Below are positions 61,152-64,000 of a stretch of 64,000 bases of DNA, piece by piece; within the stretch, counting starts at the first letter, position 1; each line of letters begins with the position of its first letter. The DNA is taken from NCBI GenBank assembly GCA_963818925.1, contig CAWFTN010000001.1, positions 558,001-622,000 on the forward strand. Direction: 5' to 3'. The notes below the pieces were generated by a model. It was not told the origin of the DNA, did no database searches, and saw only the letters and a program-made list of their open reading frames with translations. The DNA is from JAMXLG01 sp963818925 (GTDB taxonomy: Bacteria; Vulcanimicrobiota; Vulcanimicrobiia; Vulcanimicrobiales; Vulcanimicrobiaceae). Made by a program: the position numbers and the translations under genes.

Positions 61152-62953
61152 CGCGCTATCGGCATTGACGGCTCGGCGATACCGGAGAGTTGCAGTGCGA
61201 CGCGCAGCTGGTGCGCGAAGTGGCTGCGTTCGTTCTCGGGAAGCAGCATCGTGCTGCCGAGCAGCACGGCGGAGGTGATATCGGCAGCGTTGCGCACGAA
61301 CTGTGCGAATCGCCGCGGTGCGGATTGCTTGAATGCCGCCGTCGCCGCCATCAAGATGCTCAATCCGTCGCCGCGCGCGAAGCGGAGCAACGCTTCCAGA
61401 TAGGCGCAAAGCGCGGGATCGGATCCCGGGACACCGCCGACTTCGAGCGGATAGCCGATGTCGATACGTTCCGCAAGAGCGTTCGCAACGGCGGTCAGAT
61501 CCTCGAACGGCCCGAATGCGCGTTGCGCAAGGCCGGGAATGACGAACATGTGCATGGCATCGAGTACGTTTGCATTAGCGGCTGAGACCGATAGAGCGTG
61601 ACTATACCAGCGCTGCGCGGCCTCTATTGCGCCGCGCGCATCGAGCGCCGCGCCGAGGGTCGCGGCCGCTAAGCCGGCGACGCCGTTGTACTCATGGACG
61701 GATGCTATCGTCAGCGCCTCTTCGGCCAAGGCTTCAGCGTGCGTAATGTCATGCTCTTCCAGGAGGTGCCGCGCGAGCCACACGAGCAGAACCGTCCGAT
61801 CCCATGCAAACCGCGGGCGCGACGTGAGAATGTCCTCGGGCGACCAAGCGTAATGCGTGCGCAACGAGATTTCCCCGGTCACGCAGCGTGCGATGGACGC
61901 GTCGGGATAGACGTGCGCAAGTGCAACGTCGGCGAGCAAGGCGGACGTTTGCGCGTCGTCGACCGCGCCCGAGCGAAGGCCCATCTGCGCATCGAAAAGC
62001 CGGCACCAGGCGACGCTGCGAAGATCGTTGTTTTGCAGCGCGATCGCCTCGAGCGCCTGAGCGTCTTTTCGTGCATCCTCCGTGCGGCCTTCGCAGAGCT
62101 CGGTTTCCACCATTGCGCGCTCAGCGCGCGTCGAGAACCGCGATCGAGGTGTTGCGAGGCGGCGCATGCGTTCAGCGGCGCTGCGCATACCGTGTACATA
62201 GCCGCGAATCCGCGCGCGCACAAAGTTCAGAAATTCGAGTTCGAAGCGGACTTCGTTACCGTCGTCCTCGCTTGGTTCGTGCAACATTGTGCGCAATTCG
62301 GATAGCGTTGCGGCAGACTCGTTTTCATCGCCTGCGATCGTTTGCGATTGCGCAGCGAGCGCAAGCGCGACCGCGCGATGTTCGCGTGGGGCATCAAGCG
62401 CGCTGGCAAGCGCAATATACTCACCCGAATCCAGCCGCGCGCGAAAGAGTGCCGCGGTATGTCTCGCTTTCGTTTGGAGGTCGAGCACCGGATAGAGCCG
62501 CAAAACGGATGCCGGTTCCGTTTCGGAGAGTGCGCTACTGACGAGAATGTCGGCGCTACTCGACGGTTGGGCTCCGATCTCGACGCCGCGAAGGAGCTCG
62601 CGCACGCGGTGGGCGATCGCGCGAACCGCAACCGCGCGACGACGGAAGAACTGGCGTCGCGAGAGCCCATATTGCGTCGAAAGCCCATCCTGCGTCATCG
62701 TCGCATCGAGATCGCAGGCGCGAACGAGCTCGTACAACTGGCGGTCGCCCGGGTTCGCACCGAACGAAGACTCGGCAAGCATACGAACCATCGCGATAGG
62801 GTTTTCTTCATCTAGAGCGGTGCAGAGCGGCGAGACGACGGGCAACGTCGAGAGCCGTTCCAAATTGCGCGCTCGCCGCAGCATTGCGCGTACGTACCGT
62901 TCGGTGGTCGGCAGATCGAGTGTCAACACCATGATGGTAGCCTTTACTGTCAT
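61148..62953 (-). CDS. Large HTH/TPR-like regulatory protein
   Basis: 601 residues, ATG 62953 or 62932. The N-terminal 120 residues contain a helix-turn-helix-like segment (LSTQYGLSRRQFFRRRAVAV). The rest is helical repeats (WCRLFDAQMGLRSGAVDDAQ, GLAAATLGAALDARGAIEAA) resembling the MalT or SARP-type TPR regions, but without a P-loop. It is coupled to the 59826 regulator and diverges from a TonB-dependent receptor. A role as a partner or sensor for the coupled regulator is plausible; no family is assigned. Confidence 0.65.
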   Translation of the reverse strand: MTVKATIMVLTLDLPTTERYVRAMLRRARNLERLSTLPVVSPLCTALDEENPIAMVRMLAESSFGANPGDRQLYELVRACDLDATMTQDGLSTQYGLSRRQFFRRRAVAVRAIAHRVRELLRGVEIGAQPSSSADILVSSALSETEPASVLRLYPVLDLQTKARHTAALFRARLDSGEYIALASALDAPREHRAVALALAAQSQTIAGDENESAATLSELRTMLHEPSEDDGNEVRFELEFLNFVRARIRGYVHGMRSAAERMRRLATPRSRFSTRAERAMVETELCEGRTEDARKDAQALEAIALQNNDLRSVAWCRLFDAQMGLRSGAVDDAQTSALLADVALAHVYPDASIARCVTGEISLRTHYAWSPEDILTSRPRFAWDRTVLLVWLARHLLEEHDITHAEALAEEALTIASVHEYNGVAGLAAATLGAALDARGAIEAAQRWYSHALSVSAANANVLDAMHMFVIPGLAQRAFGPFEDLTAVANALAERIDIGYPLEVGGVPGSDPALCAYLEALLRFARGDGLSILMAATAAFKQSAPRRFAQFVRNAADITSAVLLGSTMLLPENERSHFAHQLRVALQLSGIAEPSMPIAR

Positions 62954-63170
62954 CAACGGCCCTCAACGTCGTTGAAGTCTCAAAAAAGCCGTCAAAACGC
63001 GATCACAGTACCTAGCATACGCTTCACATCTGTTAAAAAAAATCAACGGTGCCAACTATCCGTCGTTTTCATAAGAGATGACAGGTTGCTTAGGGCTTAA
63101 TGTGTGGAGTTGGCGATTAGTCGGCGGGTGCCGGCTGTCACTCACTCTTCACTTGAGAGGATCCCAACGC
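62954..63170. promoter_or_regulatory. Divergent control region between the TPR regulator and the TonB-dependent receptor
   Basis: An AT-rich stretch (GTTAAAAAAAATCAACGG near 63035-63052) and a direct CAACG/CAACT repeat lie between the divergent starts. This is the probable control site for the receptor; no consensus promoter can be asserted. Confidence 0.35.
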
Positions 63171-64000
63171 ATGAAGCGATACGCGTTCCGGCATCCTTTA
63201 CTCGCACTGATGTTGACTATCGCGTTTATCGGCCAGGGAACATGGGCACTGGCCGGTACGACGGGTGGTATCACCGGTACGGTAACGGATGAAGCCGGAG
63301 CTCCAGTCGCCGGGGCGTCTGTTCGAATCGTCTCGGCCTCACAAAGCGCGTCCGCAACGTCGGACGCTGGAGGAAGATTTAGCTTCCTCTCCTTGGCACC
63401 GGACACATATACGGTGTCAATTGAGAAAGACGGATATAACCCGGTGTCCTACGCCGGCGTTACCGTTTTTGCTGACAACACTCTGACGCTGTCCTTCCGT
63501 ATGACGAAGGCACTGAAAACGATTGCCAAAGTATCGGCAACCTCTGCGGGTAATTTGGTGAAATCCGGCGTCGGATCAGATATTTACAGCGTCAACTCGC
63601 AAGCCATCACCACGTCGAGCGCGCTCGGCGGCGGCGGTAACTTGAACAGTGCGTATTCCGCAATCTCATCGGTTCCCGGCGCAGTCGTACCTGCGGGCGG
63701 CATGGGCTGGAACCAATCAACGTACGTGCGCGGTTCGCAATCGTTCTTTACCGGCTTCGAGTATGACGGTATTCCTGTAAACCGTGCGTTCGACAATTAC
63801 AACTCTTCGACCGAGTCAAATCTCGGATTGCAAGAGCTGCAAGTCTACACCGGCGGCGGTCCGTCGTCGTCGGCTTCCGCGGGTACCTCCGGATTCATCA
63901 ACCAGGTCTTCAAGACCGGTACGTATCCCGGGTATCTCGATCTTTCCGGCGGCATCGGCACGCCGGTGTACTATCACCAAGCGAAAGTTGAAGCGGGCGG
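63171..64000 (+). CDS. TonB-dependent receptor, N-terminal part (runs off window)
   Basis: 277 residues visible from ATG 63171, after GAGAGGA. The signal peptide is LLALMLTIAFIGQGTWALA. Residues 30-115 form a CarboxypepD_reg-like domain (GTTGGITGTVTDEAGAPVAG, RFSFLSLAPDTYTVSIEKDG). Then comes the plug (SNLGLQELQVYTGGG, SFFTGFEYDGIPVNRAFDN, SSVPGAVVPAGG) and the start of the beta-barrel. It takes up a substrate across the outer membrane when energised by TonB. The divergent TPR regulator and nearby exbB-tonB suggest a self-contained uptake unit. Confidence 0.93.
   Translation, partial: MKRYAFRHPLLALMLTIAFIGQGTWALAGTTGGITGTVTDEAGAPVAGASVRIVSASQSASATSDAGGRFSFLSLAPDTYTVSIEKDGYNPVSYAGVTVFADNTLTLSFRMTKALKTIAKVSATSAGNLVKSGVGSDIYSVNSQAITTSSALGGGGNLNSAYSAISSVPGAVVPAGGMGWNQSTYVRGSQSFFTGFEYDGIPVNRAFDNYNSSTESNLGLQELQVYTGGGPSSSASAGTSGFINQVFKTGTYPGYLDLSGGIGTPVYYHQAKVEAG

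Noticed and set aside
1..64000. tRNA or rRNA genes
   Set aside because: No cloverleaf with GTTCRANNC box or conserved rRNA segment was recognised on either strand.

Overview
This is a GC-rich, gene-dense bacterial chromosome segment with no rRNA or tRNA gene that I can recognise. The envelope looks didermic: a TonB-dependent receptor with a carboxypeptidase-like plug, ExbB and TonB, lipoproteins and c-type cytochromes. The core order fmt-rsmB-FHA-FHA-phosphatase-rodA mixes Firmicute-like (fmt-sun-prpC) and Actinobacteria-like (fhaA-fhaB-pstP-rodA) neighbourhoods. Together with the Asp-box proteins and high-potential iron-sulfur proteins, this suggests an uncultured-type lineage such as Candidatus Eremiobacterota (WPS-2). 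That placement is an inference from gene content, not a measured one.

Layout. Positions 1-6.5 kb hold a translation and cell-wall block (Fmt, RsmB, two FHA proteins, a degenerate PP2C-like protein, RodA/FtsW, a divergent polysaccharide deacetylase) and a lipoprotein cytochrome c. Positions 6.5-22.7 kb are an accessory region full of broken genes: a HiPIP gene with an in-frame amber codon, a POTRA-protein gene with two frameshifts, a frameshifted LysR regulator, and remnants of a serine hydrolase and of a TonB-like protein. It also holds a very large FAD oxidase fused to a beta-helix-like repeat domain, an epoxide hydrolase, two MFS transporters and a 2OG-Fe(II) oxygenase. Scattered through it are five short copies of the 3' end of an anthrax-lethal-factor-like (ATLF) metalloprotease gene, whose intact relative lies at 22.1-22.6 kb.

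Positions 22.7-31.1 kb carry stress and regulatory genes (two universal stress proteins, a response regulator, a Fur-family repressor, a PadR regulator) and a three-gene beta-oxidation operon (acyl-CoA dehydrogenase, bifunctional hydratase/dehydrogenase, thiolase). Positions 31.1-31.9 kb are a tandem array of about 165-bp units with internal inverted repeats. Positions 31.9-35.3 kb, on the minus strand, encode a GT-C membrane glycosyltransferase, a HiPIP, a type III polyketide synthase and an ICMT-like methyltransferase, probably for methylated alkylpyrones or alkylresorcinols.

Positions 35.4-42 kb encode two large exported Asp-box (sortilin/VPS10-like) propeller proteins separated by a tiny proline-rich gene. 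Positions 42-47.5 kb hold a Rieske/DUF2231 membrane protein, MFS, quinone reductase, ROK sugar kinase and FAD amine-oxidase-like genes, all on the minus strand. Positions 48.9-57.3 kb carry EttA, a VIT-family metal transporter, the 5-oxoprolinase genes pxpB-pxpC-pxpA (pxpA fused to an exported SnoaL-like domain), a remarkable four-armed inverted repeat, an S1-domain RNA-binding protein and 6-phosphogluconate dehydrogenase. The right end (57.4-64 kb) holds an FkbM methyltransferase and a TonB energy-transduction unit: exbB-tonB, two translationally coupled TPR regulators and a divergently transcribed TonB-dependent receptor that runs off the window.
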